Below, one piece after another: positions 7,824-14,721 of a stretch of DNA of 64,000 nucleotides. Below the pieces are notes generated by a model, which had not been told where the DNA came from, searched no databases, and was given only the letters and a program-made list of their open reading frames with translations. Source of the DNA: Deltaproteobacteria bacterium (lineage in GTDB: Bacteria; Acidobacteriota; Thermoanaerobaculia; Multivoradales; JAHZIX01); the NCBI GenBank assembly GCA_022601195.1, contig JAHZIX010000027.1, forward strand, positions 34,728-98,727, in the 5' to 3' direction. How positions within the stretch are numbered: the first letter of the stretch is position 1; every line of letters starts with the position of its first letter. A program made the translations under genes and the position numbers.

Positions 7824-8423
7824 TCAGAAATCTTCGTACGAGGTATCAAGTCGCCATATGTCGATGCTTTGCTGAAGGCTTCTCGCTTCTTCAGAGAGTT
7901 CGTTGAGTGCTGTCACCTCGCGGTCGATTAGGGCCTTAGCATCTAAGACCGGATCCACCTGATCAGCGCCACCAAGCAGGGCTATTGCCTGAGCAAGCGC
8001 CTCGTTCGAGTCCAGTTCTTCTAGGTCCTTGCGCCTGCCCTCTACAAGATTTCGGATTGCATCCGCTTTTCGAGCGACCGATTCAAACTGGGCGTGAGAA
8101 GAGCACAGGTGCAGTGCCTCGTTTTCCAGGGATTCAATGCGCTTGCTTAGCAACTCATACAGCACGCCTAGACCAACATGCGCGGAACCTCTCTGACCGG
8201 TTGAGAGCGCTTCTTTCTTGATCAAGCGGCGTATGTGCCGGGCTACCGATTCGAAATTGTCGGGCGCAATCTCTTTGGCTATGGCTTCGGAGGCGGGCGT
8301 CACGCGAAGCCTATCCGAATCCATCAGCGCTCTTGTGCTCTCCACAAGCTTAGGGTATTTGAGTTGTTTTCGGCCTCGGCTCGAATTCTCGTCCAAGCAG
8401 CCTCCCACGCGCTGGGCTCCCAC
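7824..8423 (-). CDS. Hypothetical helical protein
   Basis: Encodes up to 199 residues. Residues ~25-75 (STRALMDSDRLRVTPASE, then VARHIRRLIKKEAL) resemble a small winged-helix or replication-initiator-like DNA-binding region. The remainder is charged and strongly helical (SIDIWRLDTS end), probably coiled coil. The ATG at 8423 lacks a clear ribosome binding site, so an internal start is possible. It lies 157 bases downstream of the second pentapeptide gene on the same strand. No family is recognised; DNA binding is an inference. Confidence 0.5.
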   Translation of the reverse strand: MGAQRVGGCLDENSSRGRKQLKYPKLVESTRALMDSDRLRVTPASEAIAKEIAPDNFESVARHIRRLIKKEALSTGQRGSAHVGLGVLYELLSKRIESLENEALHLCSSHAQFESVARKADAIRNLVEGRRKDLEELDSNEALAQAIALLGGADQVDPVLDAKALIDREVTALNELSEEARSLQQSIDIWRLDTSYEDF

Positions 8424-8580
8424 CTAAGAAGAAAGGGCGGCGCGGCGAGCCAGGCAGCAGAGTCCCGGCTTTCGGATCGCGACTTCCTGGCCGCGCCTTA
8501 GAGATCTTTCGATGATTCTACACGAGGAAAGTATCGTCTTTGATGGCGGGGTCGGCCCAGGCTCCCCGGCGACATGGTCG

Positions 8581-9882
8581 CTATTCCTCCTCCCTCCCAT
8601 CCCCCAACAACCGCCCCTCCGCCGGCTCCTCGAGGATCTCGGCATCTTCGGTCCCATCTTCGATCCTCAAGGGGGGCTTCTGGGACCACCGAAAGCCCTC
8701 GCGAGCCCTCCGGAAGAGATCTGGAGCTGGGAGCCCGGCAGCACCCTTGCGATCTCTACTCGCTAGCCAGCTCCGAATTCGGTGAGAGAAGAGCTTCACC
8801 CCTGGAATGACAAGCTCTGCGGCTCTCACCAAGGTCTCTTGGTTGTCCGATATTTCAGGCTTGTCACCAGGAAGCTTGTGGTTGACCTCGCCTACGTCCT
8901 CTCCGAGCGAGTCCATCTTGTCGAGGACTTGAGAGAAGCACCGAAAGAGATCTTCGTTGGTGATTTCGTGGCAGTCATCGCCCTCACCTTGAATCACGAG
9001 AGAGTTGACAGGTTGCCTATCCTGGACGTACTTGGCAGCGAGCTGGATCAGGATGGCGTCCAGCCCCCTCTGAAGGTCTTCCGTGGACTGAAAGCTAACC
9101 GTTAGCGCCCCGTCCGTCTTCTTGGTCTCGACGCCTTCTCCAAAAAGCTCTCTGAGGCCGGTCTCAATGACGACGAGGTCGCGCCAGACGGATTCCTGGA
9201 AGGTGAGGTGGATGGAGTTGGAGGCATATCGACCCAGCTCTCTAAGGGCCGCTTCGTAGATGGTCTCGGCTCCTCGCCTAGAGAGCCACTCCGGGGAGTC
9301 TTCCGGGGTCCCGTGGAGATCGAATCCTAGAGTCCTGTCGGGATCGAAAGAGAAAACACTCCCTATCTTGCAAACCTGCCAGCGGAAATCTTCTCGAAAA
9401 ATGGGCGTTGTAACGACGGAACCCATGGTCCCGATGGCAGCCCGATTGAGTAATGTCTTTTCAATGAAGGCGCCCTCAAACTCGGCCATGTCCAACATAG
9501 TTGCGGTTAGATTCGCTCTCGCAAGATTTGCGGCCTTGAAATCGCTCATGCTGAGTTCAGCTCCGGAGAGGTCGGCCTCCTGGAGGTTGGCCCCCGAGAG
9601 TTTGGAGTATGAGATGTAGGCTCCTACAAGATTGGCACCGGCGAGATTCGCGTTCTGAAGGTTGGCCTGAGAAAGCCACGAGAGCTTGAGGTCGGCTCTT
9701 TCTAAATTGGCGTTCTGAAGGTTGGCTCGTTCAAGATTCGTGAAGCTGAAGTCTACCTCTTTGAGGTCCAAACCAGCGAGATTGGCTTTCCTGAGGCTTG
9801 GCTTAGTGTTCGGCCTCTCTTGCCTCCATCGATTCCACTCTTTTGCTCCTTTCCGCAGGACTCTATAGTGCCACCAATTCAC
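8581..9882 (-). CDS. Pentapeptide-repeat protein with conserved C-terminal domain (module 2)
   Basis: Encodes 433 residues from a GTG start at 9882 (VNWWHYRVLRKG). I prefer this over a longer upstream reading because its beginning aligns with the start of the module 1 paralogue (xEWNRWRxE) and GGGGGAGGAG lies just upstream. Pentapeptide repeats (DLKEVDF, ANLQNANLE, SGANL) cover about residues 30-150. The following domain repeats the SIHLTFQES, ETKKTD and DLQRGLDA blocks of the paralogue, and the tail ends EGRLLGDGREEE. The DNA for the last ~18 codons is nearly identical in the two copies. It closes the microprotein chain of module 2. Confidence 0.85.
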   Translation of the reverse strand: MNWWHYRVLRKGAKEWNRWRQERPNTKPSLRKANLAGLDLKEVDFSFTNLERANLQNANLERADLKLSWLSQANLQNANLAGANLVGAYISYSKLSGANLQEADLSGAELSMSDFKAANLARANLTATMLDMAEFEGAFIEKTLLNRAAIGTMGSVVTTPIFREDFRWQVCKIGSVFSFDPDRTLGFDLHGTPEDSPEWLSRRGAETIYEAALRELGRYASNSIHLTFQESVWRDLVVIETGLRELFGEGVETKKTDGALTVSFQSTEDLQRGLDAILIQLAAKYVQDRQPVNSLVIQGEGDDCHEITNEDLFRCFSQVLDKMDSLGEDVGEVNHKLPGDKPEISDNQETLVRAAELVIPGVKLFSHRIRSWLASRDRKGAAGLPAPDLFRRAREGFRWSQKPPLRIEDGTEDAEILEEPAEGRLLGDGREEE

Positions 9883-9890
9883 GGCTTTCC

Positions 9891-10031
9891 CTACTCCTCC
9901 CCCGGCGCCACTAGCCGGTTCTCTTTGATGTACAACTTCCCCTCTGGGTTGGGCTTGTATTCGTTGATCCAGTCGAGGATGGAGGTCCGGATTCTTCTGA
10001 TTCGAAGCGGAATTAGTCTTTGAAAATCCAC
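9891..10031 (-). CDS. 46-residue microprotein of module 2
   Basis: Read from a GTG at 10031. The N-terminal half is basic and amphipathic (LIPLRIRRIRTSILDW) and the C-terminal half, PEGKLYIKENRLVAPGEE, matches the 20-residue microprotein of module 1. The start overlaps the end of the preceding 19-codon hydrophobic ORF, and the stop lies 8 bases before the GTG of the pentapeptide gene. The 26-residue N-terminal extension is absent from module 1. The start is the least certain part; the shared C-terminus is clear. Confidence 0.5.
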   Translation of the reverse strand: MDFQRLIPLRIRRIRTSILDWINEYKPNPEGKLYIKENRLVAPGEE

Positions 10032-10072
10032 ACCGCGACAAGCAGTACGAATCCCGCAGAGGCGCCGAGCAT
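10013..10072 (-). CDS. 19-residue hydrophobic peptide of module 2
   Basis: A 19-codon ORF (MLGASAGFVLLVAVWIFKD) with a single hydrophobic stretch. It aligns in order and character with the last membrane helix of the module 1 membrane protein (MLLAFWVALAFLAAFAW). It lies 17 bases after the stop of the 28-residue ORF, so module 2 may hold a membrane protein split by a frameshift, or two separate single-helix peptides. Low certainty as an independent gene. Confidence 0.35.
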   Translation of the reverse strand: MLGASAGFVLLVAVWIFKD

Positions 10073-10089
10073 GAGCTCTTGCTGGCAGC

Positions 10090-10176
10090 CTAGTCCCGCC
10101 TGCTAATCAAAAAGAAGAGAACGCAGCCGCCTACTACCCCGAGGAGCAAGAGGGCTCCACCAATCGCGCCGCCCAT
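10090..10176 (-). CDS. 28-residue membrane peptide of module 2
   Basis: A 28-codon ORF beginning MGGAIGGALLLLGVVGG and ending with LISRRD. The ATG overlaps the TAA of the upstream 44-residue microprotein by one base (TAATG), which indicates translational coupling. It aligns with the middle part of the module 1 membrane protein (GGAILGALVFACLGPVLVFLL). Probably a single-helix membrane peptide, or the first part of a broken larger protein. Confidence 0.45.
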   Translation of the reverse strand: MGGAIGGALLLLGVVGGCVLFFLISRRD

Positions 10177-10310
10177 TAGCCGTTCGGATCCATAGCTGAC
10201 CCTGCGCAGAGTGGTCCGCCGTTGGGGTCAAAGCCGGTGGCGGTCAGGAAGGGGCCGCCGTCAGGGTCGGAGCTGGGGCCGCGGGGTCGTGAAGTGGTTT
10301 CTTGGTTCAT
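10176..10310 (-). CDS. 44-residue microprotein with MNQETTSR start and DPNG end
   Basis: A 44-codon ORF sharing MNQETTSR, SSDPDGGP and the end AGSAMDPNG with the module 1 microprotein, plus a 13-residue insertion that adds FDPNGGP and a Cys. Three DP(D/N)G units are thus spaced along the peptide. It begins 12 bases after the stop of the 305-residue membrane protein. The stop TAA overlaps the next ATG. Conservation of both ends around a variable middle resembles a precursor or signalling peptide, but the function is unknown. Confidence 0.55.
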   Translation of the reverse strand: MNQETTSRPRGPSSDPDGGPFLTATGFDPNGGPLCAGSAMDPNG

Positions 10311-10322
10311 GGGTTTAGGGTA

Positions 10323-11240
10323 TCAGGGGGTGGGGGAGTGCTGACCCGAGGAATCTAGCGCCGTTGCTGGGTCAGGTTGCTCCTGCGGTGAGGCAGCAGG
10401 GTCCCCGGGGAGTTCCCGTGCCTGCTCGATCACCGCGGCCGGTGACGTAGGCTTCTCGGAGATCTCGCTAGCTTTTGGGCTGAGGGCGAAGTAGATCGAA
10501 AGGACTCCGAAGATGGCCGTGAGGGAGAAGCCTGAGTAGGCCCAAAGAAGAGATCTTCTGCTGTCCTTTTCCAATCTTCGAACAACCTCCTCCCGAGCTC
10601 GGACGGAATCGGCTATTCGTACTAGTTTATCTTTCACTTCAACGGCTGGCGCCAGCCTTCGCACGTCCTCAAGTAGCTCGCGCTCTATCTCGGGCGTGCC
10701 GAAGAATGGAGCCTTCTCTTGAAACACGGCTAGCCCTTTCTTGACCTCAAGGATGTGCCTTCTCGCGGCATCGGCTTTTGAAGCCTTGCCCTCGCTCGCC
10801 TCTTCGCTCGCCGAAGTGATCAGCTCGACGAGAGCTGTATCGAGTGCCCCCAGAATTCTAACTAGGCCCTGCTCCTCGATCCTGAGAGTATCGAAGCTAG
10901 ACCTGTAGATGGCCTCAATGTCATCAAGTGTGGATTCTTGGGTTGAGTCTAGATACTGAGAGACGAGCTCCTTCAGTGTTTTTTGGGCGGATGGCGAAGC
11001 CTCTTCTTTGGCTCCTCGGATTGAATCATCCTCTAGGAAAATAGAGGGAAGATAGATAAGAAGGAACGTTGATACTGAAAGTAAAGTAAGTTGAAAAAGA
11101 GATAATCCGGGAATGAAGAGGTTAGCTATAAGTGCCATCATCCCCGTTAACATTAGAGAAAGACCCAGCGCTTGCATCCTCTGAACCGCCGATCGGTCCT
11201 TGAGAACTTCAATCAAAGACATTTGCATTGGCTCCAGCAT
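10323..11240 (-). CDS. Membrane protein with coiled-coil domain, module 2 cargo
   Basis: Up to 305 residues. Two hydrophobic segments near the N-terminus (~27-45 and ~48-66) are followed by ~150 residues of charged helix (likely coiled coil), a third hydrophobic segment (~230-250, LLWAYSGFSLTAIFGVLSIY) and a disordered Pro/Glu-rich tail. In-frame ATGs at 11228 and 11222 are plausible starts because GGAG precedes them; the zinc-ribbon ORF upstream overlaps either one. It lies 12 bases upstream of the microprotein chain. No family is recognised. It occupies the cargo position that the NACHT gene fills in module 1. Confidence 0.7.
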   Translation of the reverse strand: MLEPMQMSLIEVLKDRSAVQRMQALGLSLMLTGMMALIANLFIPGLSLFQLTLLSVSTFLLIYLPSIFLEDDSIRGAKEEASPSAQKTLKELVSQYLDSTQESTLDDIEAIYRSSFDTLRIEEQGLVRILGALDTALVELITSASEEASEGKASKADAARRHILEVKKGLAVFQEKAPFFGTPEIERELLEDVRRLAPAVEVKDKLVRIADSVRAREEVVRRLEKDSRRSLLWAYSGFSLTAIFGVLSIYFALSPKASEISEKPTSPAAVIEQARELPGDPAASPQEQPDPATALDSSGQHSPTP

Positions 11241-11301
11241 GGTCGAGGCATCCGGCTGGCTCGTCCTGAATCTCTTCTGCGCAGTAGGGGCATTTCTTCA
11301 A
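11209..11301 (-). CDS. Mini zinc-ribbon protein, TTG start
   Basis: A 30-codon ORF beginning LKKCPYCAEEIQDE, the well-known CPYCAEEI zinc-ribbon half-knuckle, with a further Cys and His (GCLDH). The TTG overlaps the stop of the preceding 50-codon frame by TTGA, and the stop overlaps the start of the 305-residue membrane protein. This overlap pattern supports translation. Only part of a typical zinc ribbon is present (second Cys pair replaced by C...H), so it may be a remnant or a minimal metal-binding peptide. Confidence 0.45.
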   Translation of the reverse strand: MKKCPYCAEEIQDEPAGCLDHAGANANVFD

Positions 11302-11450
11302 GGAGCGGCCCTCTCAGGGCTTTCCAGCCAGCAGTCATAGACCGGGCTCTGGTCAACAAAGACAGTGAGGCATCCCTCATTCCCCGTCTGGATGTACCCG
11401 GCCAGGTTTCGCGCAGCTCGGGAGGGCTCAGGGCTGTTGTTCCGGCCTGA
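11298..11450 (-). other. Coding-like frame directly after a stop codon
   Basis: Fifty codons with protein-like composition (NLAGYIQTGNEGCLTVFVDQ, then YDCWLESPERAAP) continue in the same frame immediately after the TAA of the exported protein gene (11451). They end in a TGA that overlaps the TTG of the mini zinc ribbon. No ATG, GTG or TTG is available. Either a CTG start, readthrough of TAA or decay of a once longer gene would explain it. I cannot distinguish these from the sequence alone. Confidence 0.3.
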
Positions 11451-11897
11451 TTACTGGACGCGGAACTCAACCCGATCTCCCTTGAGAAGGCGAGTCACCG
11501 TGAAGGCGAGAGGCGGGGTGGCGAAGCCGCGGGTATGAAAGTTGCCCACCGAGAGCTGTTTCGTATGGATGACTGAATCTGTCACCGTCTCGACCGGGGC
11601 AACGTTTCCGGTTGGATTCTGGGCAAGCCAGATCTGAGCCCTGGTCCATGCTTCGCCGCTTTGTTCGGCGGTTAGCAGGAACCGCATCGGCTGCAGCTCG
11701 TACAACTCCTTGGCCGACTTCAGGAGTTGGCGTTCGACCTTCTGTTTTTCGGCGAAGGCCTGACGGGCTTCTTTCTGGGCCGTGCGTTGAGCGGCCTTCT
11801 TCTCTTTCTTGGTCATCTCTTGGGCAGAGAGAACAGGGCCCAGGATGAGTATCGACAGCGCAAGCGCTAGTAGCCGCAAGTTGGGACTCCCTCGCAA
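11451..11897 (-). CDS. Exported protein, first cargo gene of module 2
   Basis: Encodes 148 residues. A signal peptide is clear (LRLLALALSILILGPVLSAQ, cleavage likely after LSA), followed by a highly charged helical stretch (KKEKKAAQRTAQKEARQAF) and a strand-rich domain ending TRLLKGDRVEFRV. Probably periplasmic. It is the first leftward gene after repeat copy B, followed in frame by the 50-codon coding-like stretch and then the zinc-ribbon ORF. No family is recognised. Confidence 0.65.
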   Translation of the reverse strand: MRGSPNLRLLALALSILILGPVLSAQEMTKKEKKAAQRTAQKEARQAFAEKQKVERQLLKSAKELYELQPMRFLLTAEQSGEAWTRAQIWLAQNPTGNVAPVETVTDSVIHTKQLSVGNFHTRGFATPPLAFTVTRLLKGDRVEFRVQ

Positions 11898-11956
11898 ATT
11901 CGTTGTTCCGTGAGCGCGAAGTGTATCAGTGAGTCACGTTTTGCGGGAAGGGCCGG

Positions 11957-12035
11957 CAAGCGAGGGGATCAGACCACCACTTGCCGGCAGTTCGGTAAGT
12001 GGGAACGCGCCAACGGTGGCCACCAACGGCACCGC
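11957..12035. repeat. Dispersed hairpin repeat, copy B
   Basis: Matches copy A (7442-7520) over about 75 bases in the same orientation. The core CCACTTGCCG (11977-11986), loop GCAGTT, CGGTAAGTGG (11993-12002) forms a 10-bp stem with one non-Watson-Crick pair. It lies about 60 bases 5' of the exported protein gene that opens module 2. The rest of this gene-free stretch (to 12191) shows nothing recognisable. Confidence 0.65.
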
Positions 12036-12191
12036 CGCCTCGAAAGCGCACCAACTGGCGAAGTAGCTACTTAGGGCCCTGGGATCCCTATCGATCTAGC
12101 TATCAAGGTCTCTTGAGAACGCCTAGAGTTGGCCTAAGAAGGAGGCTTTACGGAGAAGGACGCGGCGGGAGGTGTCGCGTTGAGATGAGGA

Positions 12192-12989
12192 TCATTGCAT
12201 CGTGAAATTTACCTCAGCAGTAAAGATGCTCGGTACTGGCCCATCTGATGCCATCGCGGGCTCAAATTTCCATTCCTTTAGTGATTTGATTGCGTTGAGG
12301 CCTAGGCCCATTGGTAGGTCTTTGACGACCGTCACCTCTCGAACAGCTCCGGTTTGGTCGATCTCCAGATTGGCTCTGAACACCCCCTGAACTCTCATCT
12401 TCTTGGCAAGCTTTGTGTACTTGGGTTGAGGCGAGTAGATCAACTTTGGCGGAGTAGGAGTTTCCTCGGGTGCGGAGATAGATTGAGAGAGTTGAACTGA
12501 CCCCTGCACCTCGTTGCTACTCTCCGCTGTTCCAGTCTTCTCTAAAGGCTGGTCCTTAGGGGCGCTCTTCTCTTGACGATTCGATTCATCCCTTTCTACC
12601 GGTGGCAGGTTTGGCGTTCGATGCCGAGAAGAGGTCTGGCGCTTAGAGGACCAGGGGGCAAGGAAGCTCGTAAGCTCAATGCGAACCGCGTTCGGCAATT
12701 CCTCCATCAAGTCGTCCTTGATTTCGCGGCATTCGGCCCCGGCGGCCTCCATTCGATCGGCGGCATCCCTGATAATGAGAGCGCGGTCTCTTTCCTTTCC
12801 CTCCTCACTGAGGAGAGCAGCTATCGAGAGAACCATCATGACGAGGTAGGCGACGGCGAGTCTTCTCCCCCACTTTGTCAGTATTCTTTTCCCATCGCTG
12901 TGCGGATCATCGGTTGAAAGTTTGACCCCCCAAAAACCAACGGCACCAAAGAGGATTGCAAGAATGGCAGCGATTGTTGGCAGCGACAT
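12192..12989 (-). CDS. TonB C-terminal domain membrane protein
   Basis: Encodes 265 residues. There are two N-terminal hydrophobic segments (~4-24 and ~45-62), a helical charged stretch, a Pro/Ser/Glu-rich linker (~120-180) and a TonB-like C-terminal domain: PQPKYTKLAKKMRVQGVF, then IDQTGAVREVTVVKDLPMGL and LKEWKFEPA. TonB-domain proteins normally link an inner-membrane energy source to outer-membrane receptors, but many such proteins outside ExbB/ExbD operons have unrelated roles. No exbB/exbD neighbours are seen. It is leftward, and about 110 bases separate it from the upstream zinc-ribbon gene. Confidence 0.75.
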   Translation of the reverse strand: MSLPTIAAILAILFGAVGFWGVKLSTDDPHSDGKRILTKWGRRLAVAYLVMMVLSIAALLSEEGKERDRALIIRDAADRMEAAGAECREIKDDLMEELPNAVRIELTSFLAPWSSKRQTSSRHRTPNLPPVERDESNRQEKSAPKDQPLEKTGTAESSNEVQGSVQLSQSISAPEETPTPPKLIYSPQPKYTKLAKKMRVQGVFRANLEIDQTGAVREVTVVKDLPMGLGLNAIKSLKEWKFEPAMASDGPVPSIFTAEVNFTMQ

Positions 12990-13100
12990 GTTCTACTCCG
13001 GCGACTCTGAACTGCGCCTGGGCCGCTCAAGGGCGACTAGAGAAGCGAGTTGAAAGCGCTCTGAAAAGCGGCCATCAACTCTCTCTGGTACTACTGGCAC

Positions 13101-13916
13101 CTAGTCCTCATTGTGTAGTGGAAAGAAAACGCTAAGGTCAACAGATCCACTCTGCCTCAACCGGGGCTTGATCCCTACTGCGACCTCCTGGGGTCCGAGG
13201 TCGCCGGGAAGGGTGGCTGTCTTGTACTCCCACCTGGGATCCTCTCGGGGGTTGATGGAGGCGGGAAGGCGGTCCAGAGTCTCAAGGATTCGTCCCACAT
13301 TCAGAATCGGGCAAAGTTCGCTTTCCTGGATCTTCCGCTGGAGTTCCTGTCGGATGCGCTCCTTGTCGAAGTGCCAAGCATTTTTCTCGTCAAAATGCCC
13401 CATCTCTAGCCAGTCGTCTCTCCAGCGGGACCACGCGAAGACTCTCATTCCCAGCTGCCGACACCCCCAGATGTTGGCATTGAGATCCGAGTCCCCGAAG
13501 CAGTACTGTTGCTTGTCGGGCACCTTCCTATATCGCGAGTAACAACCCAACGCTGGAGAAGCCAATTCGTTACCACTGGAAGGTCGACCGTTTACTAGGA
13601 TCGAGGCGGACTTCCAGCTGCGAACTAGTCGCCGGAGCTTCCAGATAAGCTCGAGTTCCGTCACTTCCAGGGATATCGAGTGCTGAACGTCCCTCCCTTC
13701 ACCTTCCTGCCTGTAGGAGGGGTTCGGAGTGCAGAGCTTGACAGCCTTCTTGTAGTTCGCAGACGTGCTGTAGCCAAACTTGAACTCGAAAGTAGCAGGC
13801 CCCGAGCCCATAACTTCTGGGGCGAGTCGATCCTCCTCAGTGACGGGGTCACCGCATTCGGAGCAGAACTTTGCCTCGTCAGCGATTTTGGCCGAACATT
13901 TGTTGCAGATGCGCAT
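13101..13916 (-). CDS. Zinc-ribbon protein of unknown function
   Basis: Encodes 271 residues from the ATG at 13916, chosen because GGAGAG lies 4 bases upstream and the protein then starts MRICNKCSAKIADEAKFCSE, a classic double-CxxC zinc ribbon. The remaining ~240 residues contain WKLRRLVRSWKSASILVNGR, a Trp-rich FAWSRWRDDWLEMGHF region and a strand-rich C-terminus. No known catalytic domain is recognised. No membrane segment. It is divergent from the 14060 gene, sharing the upstream region. Confidence 0.65.
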   Translation of the reverse strand: MRICNKCSAKIADEAKFCSECGDPVTEEDRLAPEVMGSGPATFEFKFGYSTSANYKKAVKLCTPNPSYRQEGEGRDVQHSISLEVTELELIWKLRRLVRSWKSASILVNGRPSSGNELASPALGCYSRYRKVPDKQQYCFGDSDLNANIWGCRQLGMRVFAWSRWRDDWLEMGHFDEKNAWHFDKERIRQELQRKIQESELCPILNVGRILETLDRLPASINPREDPRWEYKTATLPGDLGPQEVAVGIKPRLRQSGSVDLSVFFPLHNED

Positions 13917-14023
13917 AATTCTCTCCAGCGTGCCGCAGAGGATATTCATAATTTTCGCTACATTGAAAATAGGTTATACGGTGAGCGCTAAGTGTAACAG
14001 TTGAAGATTTCTTTGGGAGGGGG

Positions 14024-14053
14024 TTGATTTTCTGAGTAATTTGTCTGTACAAT
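14024..14053 (+). promoter_or_regulatory. Sigma-70 promoter giving a leaderless transcript
   Basis: TTGATT (14024-14029), an 18-base spacer and TACAAT (14048-14053) fit a housekeeping promoter. Only six bases separate the -10 box from the ATG at 14060, so the transcript should start at or next to the ATG. The same geometry occurs at 16446-16475. Confidence 0.55.
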
Positions 14054-14059
14054 ATGCGT

Positions 14060-14245
14060 ATGACTGGCGACGGCAAAGAAGAGCGTTTCAACCTGCGCTT
14101 CTCAAGCGAAGAGAAGCGATTCTGGGAGGAAGCTGCTCGCCTGGAGGAGCGAAGCGTCTCAGGATTCATTCGATGGGCCACGACCAGGGCAGCTGAGGCG
14201 GTACTTGGTCGAAGGCTGCGCGAAGCACAGAAACCGCCCGAATAG
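14060..14245 (+). CDS. Small ribbon-helix-helix-like protein
   Basis: Encodes 61 residues from the ATG at 14060; the in-frame ATG at 14054 abuts the -10 box and is unlikely to be used. The sequence ERFNLRFSSEEKRFWEEAAR followed by SVSGFIRWATTRAAEAVL has the strand-helix-helix pattern of DUF1778/Arc-type DNA-binding proteins, which often act as antitoxins or small repressors. No toxin gene is adjacent. It opens a rightward group of four genes. Confidence 0.6.
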   Translation: MTGDGKEERFNLRFSSEEKRFWEEAARLEERSVSGFIRWATTRAAEAVLGRRLREAQKPPE

Positions 14246-14314
14246 CACACAAACAGAAACGGCCCTCCGGTGCTGGAACACCTCGGGGCCAGGCGACACA
14301 AGGAGAATAAGTCC

Positions 14315-14635
14315 ATGCGCCACCACACCACCGATTCTAACAACTCCACCGCCATCCGTGGCCACCAACTAGCCGAGCAGGCTGTCAGAGCCATGAAAAT
14401 GGCAATCGACCTATCCGCTCAAGCTTCCGAAGTTCTCCTCGAGTCGACCAATCAAGAGACCGCCATGGAGACAGGCGAAGGCGCCTGGGAAGTCTCCTTA
14501 GGGAGCGCTTTCGAATCCTGCACCTTCGAGCTGCGCGAGTGCCTTGAGCAGATCCAGGAGCGCCAGGCCGAGAGCCCGCTGGAGTCGCTGCAATTCTGTC
14601 TCAGTCTCCGCGAGTGGACGAAGGGGGTCGCATGA
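14315..14635 (+). CDS. Hypothetical helical protein
   Basis: Encodes 106 residues; the ATG at 14315 is preceded by AAGGAGAATAAG. The sequence is helical and acidic (QLAEQAVRAMKMAIDLSAQA, then CLEQIQERQAESPLE). No family is recognised. The stop overlaps the next ORF start (ATGA), so it is probably co-translated with the 29-codon ORF and the TPR gene. Confidence 0.6.
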   Translation: MRHHTTDSNNSTAIRGHQLAEQAVRAMKMAIDLSAQASEVLLESTNQETAMETGEGAWEVSLGSAFESCTFELRECLEQIQERQAESPLESLQFCLSLREWTKGVA

Positions 14636-14721
14636 GTTCTCAGGTCCCTGCTTCTCGTGGTACTTTTGAAACGCAGAGAGCGCAGGAATGGTTCACTTCG
14701 ATACATCATCCAAAATGTTGA
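14632..14721 (+). CDS. 29-residue microprotein coupling to TPR gene
   Basis: A 29-codon ORF (starts MSSQVPASRGTFE, ends IHHPKC). Its ATG overlaps the stop of the previous gene (ATGA), and its TGA overlaps the ATG at 14715 of the TPR gene. Overlap on both sides is the main evidence. Its function may be translational coupling or a small peptide acting with the TPR protein. Confidence 0.45.
   Translation: MSSQVPASRGTFETQRAQEWFTSIHHPKC

Noticed and set aside
7664..7906. + strand 80-codon frame after the structured region
   Set aside because: It starts inside the terminator-like stem and overlaps the 3' end of the 7824 gene; no ribosome binding site or domain.
9883..10041. N-terminal extension of the second pentapeptide protein
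   Set aside because: The extension is a shadow of the 46-residue microprotein frame; the GTG at 9882 aligns with the start of the paralogue.
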